From NCBI RefSeq assembly GCF_009653635.1, contig NZ_PPFD01000003.1, positions 886,955 to 950,954 on the forward strand: DNA of 64,000 nt. Reading direction: 5' to 3'. Source of the stretch: Endozoicomonas sp. OPT23. GTDB lineage: Bacteria > Pseudomonadota > Gammaproteobacteria > Pseudomonadales > Endozoicomonadaceae. How positions within the stretch are numbered: the first letter of the stretch is position 1; each line of letters begins with the position of its first letter. The translations under genes were made by a program, and so were the position numbers. Shown one piece after another: positions 28,110 through 37,055 of this stretch. The notes beneath the pieces were generated by a model. It saw nothing but the letters and a program-made list of their open reading frames with translations, was not told the origin of the DNA and made no database searches.

Positions 28110-28907
28110 CTATTGTACCTGCTTCAACCAGGCATCACTTTTAAACCATTTTGCGTAAATACGGTCATAACTGCCATCGCCTTTGACCTGACGAAGATAG
28201 TTATTCAAAAAGTTCAGCATATCCATATCACCTTGGGCAATTGCCCAGCCTAGTGGCTCATAGGTAAACGGCTGATCCAGATGAACCAACTCCCCTGCGT
28301 TCTGTGAGGAGTAAATCGCGTTAAATGGCATGTCATAGACAAAAGCGTCGGCCTTACCGTTTTGAACTTCAAGTAAAGCTTCTGCCTGAGTCTCAAACAG
28401 GTTCACTTTGGCTTTACTAATCATACGACTGATTGCCTGTTCACCTGTAGTGCCCAGCTTTGCGGCAATGGTGTATTTTGAGTCATTCAAATCACGGTAG
28501 TTGTTAACTTTACCTTCAAGCTTTGGACTTAGCAGAATACTCTGGCCAATAACGATGTACGGTTCTGCAAAGTTAACACGCATATTACGCTTTGCATTTA
28601 TGGTCATGCCAGCATTGATCAGATGGCACTTTCCAGTCAGCAGCGTTGGAATAATTCCATCCCATGCAGTGTTTACCGGAACGTATTTCACGCCCATCTG
28701 ACGTGCCATCATTTTTCCCATGTCGATATCAAAGCCAACATAGGAACCATTTTTACTTTTCATCTCAAATGGCATGTAACCCGCGTCAAAACAAACGCGT
28801 AATTCGCCTGATTTAGCAATGTCGTCCAGCGTGGTTCCTGCAGAAGCAGTCATGGAGGTAGTCATCAGAGCAACGGCTGTAACAAGACCGCCTAGTAATC
28901 TTCGCAT
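28110..28907 (-). CDS. Periplasmic substrate-binding protein, polar amino acid ABC family
   Basis: A 265-residue family 3 solute-binding protein with a signal peptide (MRRLLGGLVTAVALMTTSMTASA). GELRVCFDAGYMPFEMKSKNGSYVGFDIDMGK is the classic opening. AWDGIIPTLLTGKCHLINAGMTINAKRNMRVNFAEPY gives the ligand site, and LGTTGEQAISR and DAFVYDMPFN close the pocket. Arg and Asp positions fit amino-acid ligands, but which amino acid cannot be told. No permease or ATPase gene is adjacent, so it is an orphan here. It may signal to, or share, a transporter encoded elsewhere. Confidence 0.88.
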   Translation of the reverse strand: MRRLLGGLVTAVALMTTSMTASAGTTLDDIAKSGELRVCFDAGYMPFEMKSKNGSYVGFDIDMGKMMARQMGVKYVPVNTAWDGIIPTLLTGKCHLINAGMTINAKRNMRVNFAEPYIVIGQSILLSPKLEGKVNNYRDLNDSKYTIAAKLGTTGEQAISRMISKAKVNLFETQAEALLEVQNGKADAFVYDMPFNAIYSSQNAGELVHLDQPFTYEPLGWAIAQGDMDMLNFLNNYLRQVKGDGSYDRIYAKWFKSDAWLKQVQ

Positions 28908-29091
28908 GGTTATTCCCTGGGTTTATTATTATCTCGACCCCGATATTTCTTCGAGCCCACGGCTTTATATCAATCACAGAGAGCCTGCTCAATGGAAAAC
29001 TCAAAGAAAACGGATTAATGCCTCTCTATCGTGCCTGAACTCGGCATTCATCCATTCAATAGAAAGGCACTTATTCGCAGGTTCCTTCGCA

Positions 29092-30135
29092 TCACCCCAT
29101 GGATTTTTCTTTAGTTCCTGAACCAATAACCATTACTGCCAGAAACCCCATAAACAACGATACAGCTATCACCAGAAAAGCATCACTGAAAGCCATGATG
29201 GTTGCATCCTTTGATACTTTCCCCATCAGCAGGGCAAGATCCTGCTGCTGGGACAGAGAGGGAAGCGCCTCTTTCAGTCTGGACAGATATTCTTGTGTAT
29301 TCGCATCAAACAGTGAAATGCCTTCGCTGATACGCAACTCATGCAACGTACCTCTGCGATCGACCATGGTCGAAAGGATGGCGATTCCCACAGCACCACT
29401 TAGGTTACGACTGGTGTTGTAGAGACTGGAAGCCGAGTAGATATCTTTCATCTCCAGCTTTTCCAGAGCAATAACCGACAGAGTCACCATAATGAACGGT
29501 TGCCCAATCGCCCTGAGAACCAGGCTGAAACGGAACTGGTCACCGGAGTAATCTGCTGTCATAAAAGCATTCTGATAGACGCTGATGGCAAACATCAGCA
29601 ATCCAAACAGGCAGAGCCAGCGCTTATCAATAAATTGCATCAATCGTGGAATCAGGGGAATCAGGGGAATCAGTAGCAGCTGCGGAAGCCCGCCCCACAA
29701 CATCACTTCACCAATCTGCAGCGCGTTGTAGTTCTGAATACTTGAAAGGTACATGGGCAGCAGAAACACCGAACCATACATACCCAGACCAATAGCACAG
29801 TTGGCCAGATTACCAAGAAAGAACTGTCTGTCTTTCAGTATTCTCAGGTTCAACAACGGGTTGTCCCGTGTCAGCTGAAACCAGACGAAACTGACCAGAG
29901 AAACCGCTGACACGACAGATATAAAAGCAATCTCGTGGGATTCAAACCAGTTATTTCTGTTGCCTTCTTCCAGCACAAATTCCAATGACGCAAGACCAAT
30001 GGAAAGGGTTGCAATACCGGCCCAATCCGCCTGTTTCAGTAGATCAAGACGCATAGGCTCTTCATCAAGGGCATAGCGCAACATGGCAAGCATCACCAAA
30101 CCCGGCACAACATTGATATATACCCGTCGCCTTTG
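29092..30135 (-). pseudogene. N-terminally truncated DHA2-family (EmrB-like) multidrug transporter
   Basis: Encodes the C-terminal two thirds of a 14-helix MFS exporter. The protein picks up at the periplasmic YINVVPGLVMLAML segment (normally YINVPxGL, near residue 180) and runs through about eight helices to the end. The preceding sequence codes for LTTSYLQRRRV and has no similarity to the missing helices. Intact EmrB proteins have about 500 residues. The 338 residues open from the first ATG therefore cannot form the usual transport fold. The junction near 30125 looks like a deletion point. A short functional variant cannot be ruled out. Confidence 0.72.
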
Positions 30136-30280
30136 AAGATATGAGGTCGTTAGCTGCTCTCGTTCACATCAGTCACCTGCTATTTACAGGCTCATGGGGC
30201 TTCATTCGTTTGCCACCTATTCACATCTCCAGATCCTTTGGGTATATAAACCTCTCTTTTCAGACAGAAATAATTAGGAG

Positions 30281-31066
30281 CTAACTCTCATCCAGAGAGA
30301 GCTTCAGTGTCTCGGCAAGGTTACAGACATCGCGAGGTGTCCAGTAGCCTTTTGGGCTAACGTCTCTAAAAACATTCTGCAACCCCTTCCCCTTAATCCC
30401 TGCTCTGATTAATCTTGCTGCAACTGATGAGCAGTTAAAGCCGATTAACTGATAATATTCATGTCGTTTCTGAATTAACTTCCATTTATGCTTCATCGCC
30501 TGAGTATCTACATTGGGTAATTCTATGATCACGGGCTTTCCATGATTAAAAAAATCACTTTTGAAGTCATTATTTTTCGAACAAGCAAGGAAGGGGCCTA
30601 CGACCGTTTTTTTATCATCAAAACTCCATGAAGCGTAATTGGATTTATCATCCGCTTGTTTTCCTTCAGAAGACCCCAGCACTATCGCAGCATGCTGAAC
30701 ACTTTCACCGTATGGATTCATAAATAACAGTACATAAGCCTTATTGGGATCATTAAACCGTTTCCAATACTTATTGATTTTGACTTCGGTGATTTTTTTA
30801 GTGATATTGAAATCAGGCATCAAGGCATTGAAGGTTCCTTGAAAAATCCTTAATGGCTTGAGAAGAATACGGTTCAAGAAGACTACAAAATGTTGCAGCT
30901 TCGTCAGTTTTCTATCTTTCAGGGATTTCCGTTCCCAGAGTCTGGTGTGAACAGGCGCTTTAGGAATAGCTGACCTAGTCTCTGAACTCTTTTTTTCAGA
31001 GCTTTCAGGTGTACTATATAATGTTGCTGAAACGGGGTCGGTATTAGGGGGGATAGTATTTGGCAT
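30281..31066 (-). CDS. Effector-like protein with possible permuted papain fold
   Basis: A 261-residue cytoplasmic protein. I start at ATG 31066 (AAAGG 5 bp upstream) and not at the GTG three codons earlier. Residues 1-45 are Pro/Ser/Thr/Lys-rich and disordered. The body holds ESVQHAAIVLGSSE, where the His opens a strand, and YYQLIGFNCSSVAARLIRAGIKG, where the Cys starts a helix. The His-before-Cys order and the NCSS helix match the circularly permuted NlpC/P60 (LRAT-like) group of hydrolases and acyltransferases. The match rests on these two motifs only. It is isolated, with no operon partner. Disordered N-terminus and eukaryote-like fold suggest export to a host, but this is not shown. Confidence 0.45.
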   Translation of the reverse strand: MPNTIPPNTDPVSATLYSTPESSEKKSSETRSAIPKAPVHTRLWERKSLKDRKLTKLQHFVVFLNRILLKPLRIFQGTFNALMPDFNITKKITEVKINKYWKRFNDPNKAYVLLFMNPYGESVQHAAIVLGSSEGKQADDKSNYASWSFDDKKTVVGPFLACSKNNDFKSDFFNHGKPVIIELPNVDTQAMKHKWKLIQKRHEYYQLIGFNCSSVAARLIRAGIKGKGLQNVFRDVSPKGYWTPRDVCNLAETLKLSLDES

Positions 31067-31197
31067 GCCTTTCACATCCTTGCTAGAGTCATTTTTTATT
31101 CAAAAGTATAGCTCCCCATACCAAATACCCCATTGGCAAGAAGTGTCTTCTTAAATTGCTATGATAGGCATACATTTACAATAAAACGGAGTCAGCT

Positions 31198-31809
31198 ATG
31201 GCAAGGTTACCCGACAATCCGGATGTCCTGATCATGGGTCATCCATTACTGTTCAAATCTCAGCGTCAGGTAACCATTGATGAGATTCACTCTGAAGAGT
31301 TTCAGCACAACCTTGAAGTGATGAAACAGAGCCAGTTCGACTCCATAGGGATTGGTCTGGCGGCTCCACAGATTGGTTGGGAAGTCAGAGTGATGAGTAT
31401 CGGAATTTCCAAAGAGAATCATGCGCGATACCCCAAGGCACCTTATATCCCTTTCTGTTACTGGATTAATCCTCAAGTCATTGAAGTCAGCAAAGAAACG
31501 AACTGGACTTGGGAAGGTTGCCTCTCAGTGCCTGGCGTAAGAGCATGGATAGAGCGCCCTGCAGCTATTACTCTGGCTGGATATGATGAGCATGGCCAGA
31601 GGAAAGAAGAGTCTTTTGAAGGTTTTCCTGCGCGGGTTATGCAGCATGAACTTGATCACCTCAACGGCTACCTCTTTCCCATGCGGGTTGATGACAAAAG
31701 CCTGATTATTCCCCATGAAGCCATTCTCCATCAGGAACAGTGGGCAGAAAACTGGCCTACGGAAAGTGCCCGAAATACAGAAAGAGGGCAGCTGTCTGCG
31801 AACAGATAA
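31198..31809 (+). CDS. def: Peptide deformylase
   Basis: Removes the N-formyl group from nascent proteins, using Fe2+ or Zn2+. The 203-residue protein has all three family motifs: GIGLAAPQIGW, WEGCLSVPG (metal Cys) and QHELDHLNG (two metal His and catalytic Glu). It is somewhat longer than the housekeeping enzyme (about 170) and has an insertion before the second motif (RYPKAPYIPFCYW). It is also away from fmt, so this may be a second deformylase. CGGAGT stands 5 bp before the ATG. Confidence 0.93.
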   Translation: MARLPDNPDVLIMGHPLLFKSQRQVTIDEIHSEEFQHNLEVMKQSQFDSIGIGLAAPQIGWEVRVMSIGISKENHARYPKAPYIPFCYWINPQVIEVSKETNWTWEGCLSVPGVRAWIERPAAITLAGYDEHGQRKEESFEGFPARVMQHELDHLNGYLFPMRVDDKSLIIPHEAILHQEQWAENWPTESARNTERGQLSANR

Positions 31810-31919
31810 CCAGGCGCTGGATCAAAAGTTATGTGCTACTGCGGCTGTAATAGGTGGACAGCCAGAGCTTTGCTTCCAATACTTAGTGAATATGGCCACT
31901 AAATTGAGCAGGGATGCCA

Positions 31920-33047
31920 ATGCCTCTTAAAGCTGACTCCGGCAAGGGTTCAAGACCTCCTCTCTCATTACCCGAGAATAACCATGAAGCCAAAACCACT
32001 GAAGGCGTATCCACAAGTGGAGTCAAAATCAGCGCCCATGAAACTCATCCCAATAAATATCTGAAAAACCATCAAGGTGAGCTTGATAAGTCGATTGCTG
32101 AAAGGTCGACCACTCCGGCACTCCCAAAGAAAAGTCTGAAGTTCGATATCGACAAAGTTGTTTTCCAGCAGTTTCAGTCTCTGGTCAATGAGCAGCCATC
32201 AAAAGCAAGCTTAAAACAGTTCAATTTTACTGCCCATGGCTTCCGAGCTCATATCCATGATGATCAGGCAAAGATAGCAAAAGAGATAGTAAGGCAGGGT
32301 TTGGCTACTTATGTAGAATCTGAAGATAAAGAGTACTTTGAAGTTCAATATGCCTTTCCGAAAGATTTTCACCAGAGGCTTGCTGCTGCAGAAACTGCTC
32401 TGAGTGCAGGCACACAAGTAGATGATAAATCGCTGACAGAACGGAGCGTTAAAGCTAACCGTCATGAACGAGCAACAAGTGTCATCAGGCCAGCCGTTTC
32501 TAAACCGAACCAGGCAGTGAAAAAGCGCGCCCTGAAACAGCTAAGACCACAACTTCCCTTTCTTACCCGCTGGGCCATCAGGCTGCATTTGAAGCCTTCT
32601 AAGGCTGAACTTCAGGAAATAGCCAACAGGTTTCCAATACCTTTTAACTCACTTACTTTTGCCAGTCCTTTTCAACGTCAAATAAACAGACAGTTGGAAG
32701 TATCCGAGCTGAAGTTCTGTCGAGTCCTTGAACAAGTTGGACTGGTGACTATGAAAAAGTCATCGAGTGGAAAATATAAAGTTACCGTTCAAAGACCTTA
32801 TGATTTGTCACGACAGCTTGAGGCTGCAGAAAGGCTGGCAAACTGCCTTCCCGAGGCTGTCATGGCCGTAGAAAAATTCAACTGGACTGAAGCTCTCAAT
32901 AACATGAGCAATGAGGCTGCTGCTCATCTGCTGAACAATAGCCTGTTACTCCAAAACAAACAGAGTTATCGGTTATCAGTGATTAGTCAGCAGACCCTTG
33001 AAAAACTGAAGAGCCTTCCCGTGAGTCCAATCAAATCTGACCATTAA
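31920..33047 (+). CDS. Hypothetical protein with repeated winged-helix-like modules
   Basis: A 375-residue soluble protein that I do not recognise. I start at the second ATG (31920), which has AGCAGGG at a normal distance; the first at 31914 abuts it. Residues 1-60 are low-complexity. Two modules then share a pattern. One is KIAKEIVRQGLATYVESEDK...YAFPKDFHQRLAAAETAL (about 115-155). The other is KFCRVLEQVGLVTMKKSSSG...RPYDLSRQLEAAERLANCLP (about 260-310). A partial third unit, HLLNNSLLLQNKQSYRLSV, ends the protein. The repeating 'helix, G-L, strand-turn-strand, xLxAAExL' unit looks like tandem winged-helix domains. It is convergent with the lipoprotein gene and overlaps it by 17 bp. Confidence 0.5.
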   Translation: MPLKADSGKGSRPPLSLPENNHEAKTTEGVSTSGVKISAHETHPNKYLKNHQGELDKSIAERSTTPALPKKSLKFDIDKVVFQQFQSLVNEQPSKASLKQFNFTAHGFRAHIHDDQAKIAKEIVRQGLATYVESEDKEYFEVQYAFPKDFHQRLAAAETALSAGTQVDDKSLTERSVKANRHERATSVIRPAVSKPNQAVKKRALKQLRPQLPFLTRWAIRLHLKPSKAELQEIANRFPIPFNSLTFASPFQRQINRQLEVSELKFCRVLEQVGLVTMKKSSSGKYKVTVQRPYDLSRQLEAAERLANCLPEAVMAVEKFNWTEALNNMSNEAAAHLLNNSLLLQNKQSYRLSVISQQTLEKLKSLPVSPIKSDH

Positions 33048-33621
33048 CCGGCAGCGAATCCAGTAAGTCAGCGAGCAGAGTCCGACAAGCATCGAACAAA
33101 TCATCTCCCTGTTTACCTTCACCTGTCCCTCGGGTACTCCAGATCACCTCTCCATTACGAACGTCGGTAACAGCAACACTGAGAGTCACTACAGGCTTAC
33201 CGGCATCATTATAAAACCACTGATCAATCTCGCCCGAGATGGAGAAACTGACTTCATTCAGTCTTGCCCACTGCTTGCCGTTTTGAAGACGGTGAGCATC
33301 CGCTAAACGTTTTGAAGCGGTGGTTACTTCTGATTCAGGGTAAAGCCTGGCCTGAGTAACACCTTTTGATGGCAGTTGAACCATCAGAATACGCTCAACC
33401 TGAATGGTTACACCCGTCGCTTCACTGTTATTAATAAAGGGCAAAACACCCCATGAAGCAGTGCCGGGAAGCCCTTCTTTATAAAGCCCGGCAGACGCTG
33501 CCTTTCCAGACAAGCTCCCCTGACTGTTCTTGCCGATATATCCAATTCTGTCGATGCCGAACTGCTGACAACCCGACAACACTAATATGGCAAATACACT
33601 GAATAGTATTTTTCTAAGCAT
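33031..33621 (-). CDS. Outer-membrane lipoprotein, LpoB/GNA1162-like fold
   Basis: A 196-residue lipoprotein with signal peptide MLRKILFSVFAILVLSGC (lipobox LSGC) and a good site (AGGGAAAG). WGVLPFINNSEATGVTIQVERIL is the start of the TolB-N-like domain found in LpoB, CsgG-type and related lipoproteins. FSISGEIDQWFYNDAGKPVVTLSVAVTDVRNGEVIWSTRGTG gives the paired beta strands of that fold. Its start overlaps the Nudix gene stop by 8 bp, so the two are co-transcribed. An LpoB-like role in peptidoglycan synthesis is possible but unproven. Confidence 0.68.
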   Translation of the reverse strand: MLRKILFSVFAILVLSGCQQFGIDRIGYIGKNSQGSLSGKAASAGLYKEGLPGTASWGVLPFINNSEATGVTIQVERILMVQLPSKGVTQARLYPESEVTTASKRLADAHRLQNGKQWARLNEVSFSISGEIDQWFYNDAGKPVVTLSVAVTDVRNGEVIWSTRGTGEGKQGDDLFDACRTLLADLLDSLPVNGQI

Positions 33622-34237
33622 CTTTCCCTTGCTCTCCCCTGAGCGACTGATGGTTTAGCCTGAGCCACTGCAGAGCAATAACTGCGGGGGCATTCGCTAT
33701 ACGTCCATCCTCTATCATCTGAAAGGTTTCTGATGCAGGAAATACATGCACCCTGATATCTTCGCCTTCCTCCTCCAATCCATGGACACCGCCTGCATTT
33801 TTTGAATCAGTGATGCCGCAGTAAAGCATCATTCTCTCATTACACCCGCCCGGACTCAGATAAACATTGGTGATAGGCATCAGCTTATCAACCTGACAGT
33901 TGGCTTCTTCTTCCACTTCCCTTAGAGCCACTGACTCCAGAGTTTCGCCAGGTTCGGAAATACCGGCAACGATTTCCAGTAACCAAGGGTCATCATCGGC
34001 AGCCATCGGGCCTACTCTAAACTGTTCAACCAGAACAACCTTATCCTCGACAGGATCAAAGAGCAGTACGCCAACGGATGGCACTCTGAGGACAACCTCT
34101 CTGCTCAGTACTGGTCCCTGACCACCATTAAACAAAGCGTGCCGGAGCTTGTACCGAACAAGTTTCAGAAAACCGTTATAGGCTTTCTCTTTTTCTTCGA
34201 CACAAACATCGTCAAAACCAAGACCGGACAGTTTCAT
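33614..34237 (-). CDS. nudF: ADP-ribose pyrophosphatase, Nudix family (NudF-like)
   Basis: Hydrolyses ADP-ribose to AMP and ribose-5-phosphate. The 207 residues show the Nudix box GISEPGETLESVALREVEEEANC, in which the usual second Gly is Asn, as in some NudF proteins. An upstream PSVGVLLFD...VEQFRVGP strand pair and a downstream YLSPGGCNERMMLYCG loop complete the NudF pattern. AAAGGTG precedes the ATG by 4 bp. Its neighbour to the right, a NadD-like enzyme, suggests a common theme of NAD turnover. Confidence 0.88.
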   Translation of the reverse strand: MKLSGLGFDDVCVEEKEKAYNGFLKLVRYKLRHALFNGGQGPVLSREVVLRVPSVGVLLFDPVEDKVVLVEQFRVGPMAADDDPWLLEIVAGISEPGETLESVALREVEEEANCQVDKLMPITNVYLSPGGCNERMMLYCGITDSKNAGGVHGLEEEGEDIRVHVFPASETFQMIEDGRIANAPAVIALQWLRLNHQSLRGEQGKDA

Positions 34238-34257
34238 AACACACCTTTAAGTGTTCT

Positions 34258-34330
34258 GGCATAACGAATTAAATGTCTATTTGCCTGCCTTCGGCGGGCA
34301 AATAGACATTGATATATTCGATTACTTGTG
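34258..34330. repeat. Long hairpin, possible relative of repeat elements A and B
   Basis: An 18-bp perfect stem (34272-34289 with 34293-34310, TTC loop) is flanked by GAATT on the left and ATATTCGA on the right. The flanks recall copies A and B although the stem is unrelated. It lies between nudF and the NadD-like gene. Confidence 0.5.
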
Positions 34331-34374
34331 CCAACACATACACCGGTGTATTTGTCACCGGAACTTCTGATTGC

Positions 34375-34956
34375 TCAAGCCTGTTGATAAAGGCCATTAT
34401 CAAGAATGTACTGGTAGACAGAGGAAAACAAAAGGGGCTTGAGTGCTTCTTTGTTCTTCACAATGCCTTCTGCCACAAGCTCTCGCACTTTTGTACTTCT
34501 TATATTCAGCCGCTCGCTGGCTGTAAACAGTTGCCAGCGGTTTTCTATTTCCGCGGCTTTGTAGAAGCGATTCCATGTCTCAGGTGCGGCATTATCCGGA
34601 CCTCGAATAAAACCCAGTTCAGCTTCCGGATACAGCTTTTCCAGATAACAAAGCAGGTCGTAGGTATAGACTGGCTTGTCAGGGTTAGCTCTCAACAGTT
34701 CAGCTTCTATGGCACTGGCTTCCAGCTGGCATTCATCAACCTCGGCTTCATTGACGAAGTGTTCAGCCATAGAAAGTCGGTGTTGGAAGGGCTGCATGTC
34801 TTTGGCAAAAGCGTGTGCCGCACTGGGCATCAATAATATGCAGTCGAACTCTTTCGCCGCCTGCTCGATAACGTCCAGATGGCCAAGTGTAGGGGGGTTA
34901 AACGCAGAACCAAAAATGCCGATTCGCCCGAACTTCATATGTTTCTGTTCCATCAT
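34375..34956 (-). CDS. nadD: Nicotinate/nicotinamide nucleotide adenylyltransferase (NadD-like)
   Basis: Transfers AMP to nicotinate or nicotinamide mononucleotide in NAD synthesis. The 193 residues begin with the nucleotidyltransferase motif GIFGSAFNPPTLGHLDVIEQ (HxGH-type TLGH) and end with the second motif NIRSTKVREL (ISTxxR-like). Both are needed for activity. It is a little shorter than the housekeeping NadD (about 213) and is not in the usual rlmH-rsfS-holA neighbourhood, so it may be a second enzyme or one specialised for NMN salvage. Two further ATG codons (34953, 34938) are possible starts. Confidence 0.8.
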   Translation of the reverse strand: MMEQKHMKFGRIGIFGSAFNPPTLGHLDVIEQAAKEFDCILLMPSAAHAFAKDMQPFQHRLSMAEHFVNEAEVDECQLEASAIEAELLRANPDKPVYTYDLLCYLEKLYPEAELGFIRGPDNAAPETWNRFYKAAEIENRWQLFTASERLNIRSTKVRELVAEGIVKNKEALKPLLFSSVYQYILDNGLYQQA

Positions 34957-35234
34957 GGATGCTCAGCGATAGTTTACCCTGAAGCAGTCTTTTGGAGAAA
35001 ATCAGTCAAGTCTGAAAACAGCGAAAAACGAAAACCGTATAAGTAAAAACATCAGAACATCAAGAAACAAACCTGACCAAAGAGAACAAACATCCTCGAA
35101 AAACCGATATTAATAGCATAATTCTCACTAAAAACATCAAAAAAAAGAAACTCCATTTTTAGCTGTAAACTATTACAAAGGCTATGGTATCCGTCAGACT
35201 ACGTATAGTTAACCTGTTAAGTACTAATACAAAA

Positions 35235-35353
35235 TATTTCGATAGAAAGTAATATAGAACTCGGTTAATTACTCTCTGACTATATTTCTGGTTGGAATTT
35301 TGTAAGGTCTGATGTCTACCCTCCTCCTTCCCCTCTGATATCAGACCTTTTTT
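35235..35353 (+). ncRNA. Candidate small RNA ending in an orphan terminator
   Basis: A strong plus-strand terminator at 35304-35353 has no plus-strand gene before it for over 2 kb; both neighbours are minus-strand genes. An RNA must be made here or the hairpin is useless. The 26-nt terminator loop contains CCCTCCTCCTTCCCC, which is complementary to Shine-Dalgarno sequences. The 5' end is a guess: TAATAT near 35251 could be a -10 box, with a poor -35. No protein-coding frame fits. Confidence 0.4.
35304..35353 (+). terminator. Orphan intrinsic terminator with C-rich loop
   Basis: The stem AAGGTCTGAT / ATCAGACCTT (35304-35313 with 35340-35349) is perfect over 10 bp. The tail gives six T residues in a row, then CTTTTC. 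Confidence 0.85.
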
Positions 35354-35457
35354 CTTTTCTTCTCTCTACACCATCTGTCACTAAACAACTCTCCCTGAAA
35401 GCACCAATACTCACCTGAAAAACTCGGTAATGATTTGAATCAGGCTGATCTGTAGCT

Positions 35458-36327
35458 CTATTTTTCGATCAGGTTGATGCTGTCCGGCAACTTTATATCT
35501 ACTGCCACGGGCAGATGGTCAGACATAGGGAAATTAAGAACCCCAACCCGTTGAACATCTAATGATGGGCTGACAAGAATATGGTCGAGAGACTTTCTCG
35601 GCCTCCAGCTCGGAAAGGTCCCCATACCAGCGTGGGCAGCGACAAGCGCAGAGTTTTTTAACGGAGAGTTATTAAGCAGTTGTTCCGCATGGGTATTCAT
35701 ATCGCCCATAAGAACGACATGGTCGTACTGATCGATAACATCTTTAAGATAGGAAAGCTGAAGGTTTCTGGCTCTATGACTAAGTGCCAGATGCATCATA
35801 ACCACTACCAGAGGGCTTTCTTCATTGCCAAAGTGGGAAATAATCGCACCTCTGCCAGGAATTAACCCCGGGAGTTTATGGTCTTCCAGACTGCCGGGAC
35901 GGTAGCGACTGAGAAGGCCATTACTGTGCTGTGCCAGCTTGCCCAGATTGCGGTTGAGCTGTTGATACCAGAAAGGAAAACCTGCTCTAAGGGCCAGATA
36001 TTCGGTCTGATTCACAAAGCCACTGCGCAGGCTTCCACCATCGACCTCCTGAAGCGCAACAAGGTCAAAGTCTGAAACAGTAGACGCTATTTGATCAAGG
36101 GTTTTGATTCGTCTGGCATTGGGAAGAACATGCTGCCAGCTTCTGGTGAGGTAATGACGGTACTGCTGGGTATTGATCCCAACCTGAATATTAAAGCTCA
36201 GGAGCCTTAAGTGCCCGGGCTTTCTGGCTTTGGAATGGTACTCCTGAAGAGAGGGTACGGTTCCCGGATGCCTGATCCGCCGCAAGCGGCGGGTCAGGGT
36301 TCCCTTGATTTCATTCAACGGCATCAA
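35458..36327 (-). CDS. Endonuclease/exonuclease/phosphatase family protein
   Basis: A 289-residue metal-dependent phosphoesterase. All DNase I-fold motifs are visible in order: LRLLSFNIQVG, VALQEVDGG, VVVMMHLALSHRAR, VVLMGDMNTHAEQL, KSLDHILVSP and FPMSDHLPVAVDI. A basic N-terminus without signal peptide points to the cytoplasm. Substrate is unknown: DNA, phospholipid or phosphoinositide are all possible in this family. In pseudomonads a related gene lies next to dsbA and cytochrome c4, as here, so this is a conserved neighbourhood. It lies 17 bp downstream of dsbA and is probably co-transcribed with it. Confidence 0.88.
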   Translation of the reverse strand: MMPLNEIKGTLTRRLRRIRHPGTVPSLQEYHSKARKPGHLRLLSFNIQVGINTQQYRHYLTRSWQHVLPNARRIKTLDQIASTVSDFDLVALQEVDGGSLRSGFVNQTEYLALRAGFPFWYQQLNRNLGKLAQHSNGLLSRYRPGSLEDHKLPGLIPGRGAIISHFGNEESPLVVVMMHLALSHRARNLQLSYLKDVIDQYDHVVLMGDMNTHAEQLLNNSPLKNSALVAAHAGMGTFPSWRPRKSLDHILVSPSLDVQRVGVLNFPMSDHLPVAVDIKLPDSINLIEK

Positions 36328-36344
36328 ATGTACCTGGAGAGGAA

Positions 36345-37055
36345 TCAGGATTTGGCTGGTTTGCTCTCTTGCTTAGGCTTGGTTTCTTTCTTAGCCTTGG
36401 CAGCACGTTCCTTTCGGACTTTCTCAATCAGGAAGTCAGCAACTTCAGGCATCTTGCCCAGACCAACGGTTGGTTCAACCACGAAACGGCCATCTACGAT
36501 CATGGCTGGAACGCCAGTTAGCTGATAGCCTCGAACTTTGGCACCGGCCTGGTTCAACAGGTTCAGCACACCGAAAGAGTTGTAGTAACTGGTGAACAGT
36601 TTCTTATCCAGCTTGAATTCCCTGTTCAGGTATTCAGCCATGGTTTTCACATCACCCAGACGGTTTCTGCGTTCCTGAACTTCAATAAAGATCTTGTCAT
36701 GAATTTTATGCAGTTCTTTCTTGTCGGAAACCATGGATTCCAGAGCGAAGTAAAGCTGAGCGTGTGTCTTCCAGATGTTCGGGCCAAAAAAGCCAGGAAC
36801 ATGAACAAAAACAGTGTCGGCCTTCAGCTTAGGTTTCCAGGCATCAACAATAGGTTCCAGACTGTAGCAATGTGGGCAGCCGTACCAGAAGACTTCTGAC
36901 ACTTCGATCTGGTCTTTCTTCACAGAAGTCTGAACCGGGCTACTCAGCACCCGATAGTGTTCACCTTCTTTAAATTTATCCTGTGCGGCAGCATGAGCCA
37001 GCAGGGGAAATAACATCACCAGCCAAAGGTGCTTCATGATTTTCGGCATTAACAT
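36345..37055 (-). CDS. dsbA: DsbA, periplasmic thiol:disulfide oxidoreductase
   Basis: Introduces disulfide bonds into exported proteins. I start at ATG 37055 (MLMPKIMKHLWLVMLFPLLAHA), since GGAG stands 6 bp upstream and the result is a normal signal peptide. The upstream extension to 37091 adds charged residues. The thioredoxin fold has the active site VFWYGCPHCYSLEP (CPHC, as in E. coli DsbA) and the cis-Pro loop LTGVPAMIVDGRFVV. The 236 residues include a Lys/Glu-rich C-terminal tail after about 213, longer than usual. Order dsbA, cytochrome c4, engB is that of pseudomonads. Confidence 0.95.
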   Translation of the reverse strand: MLMPKIMKHLWLVMLFPLLAHAAAQDKFKEGEHYRVLSSPVQTSVKKDQIEVSEVFWYGCPHCYSLEPIVDAWKPKLKADTVFVHVPGFFGPNIWKTHAQLYFALESMVSDKKELHKIHDKIFIEVQERRNRLGDVKTMAEYLNREFKLDKKLFTSYYNSFGVLNLLNQAGAKVRGYQLTGVPAMIVDGRFVVEPTVGLGKMPEVADFLIEKVRKERAAKAKKETKPKQESKPAKS

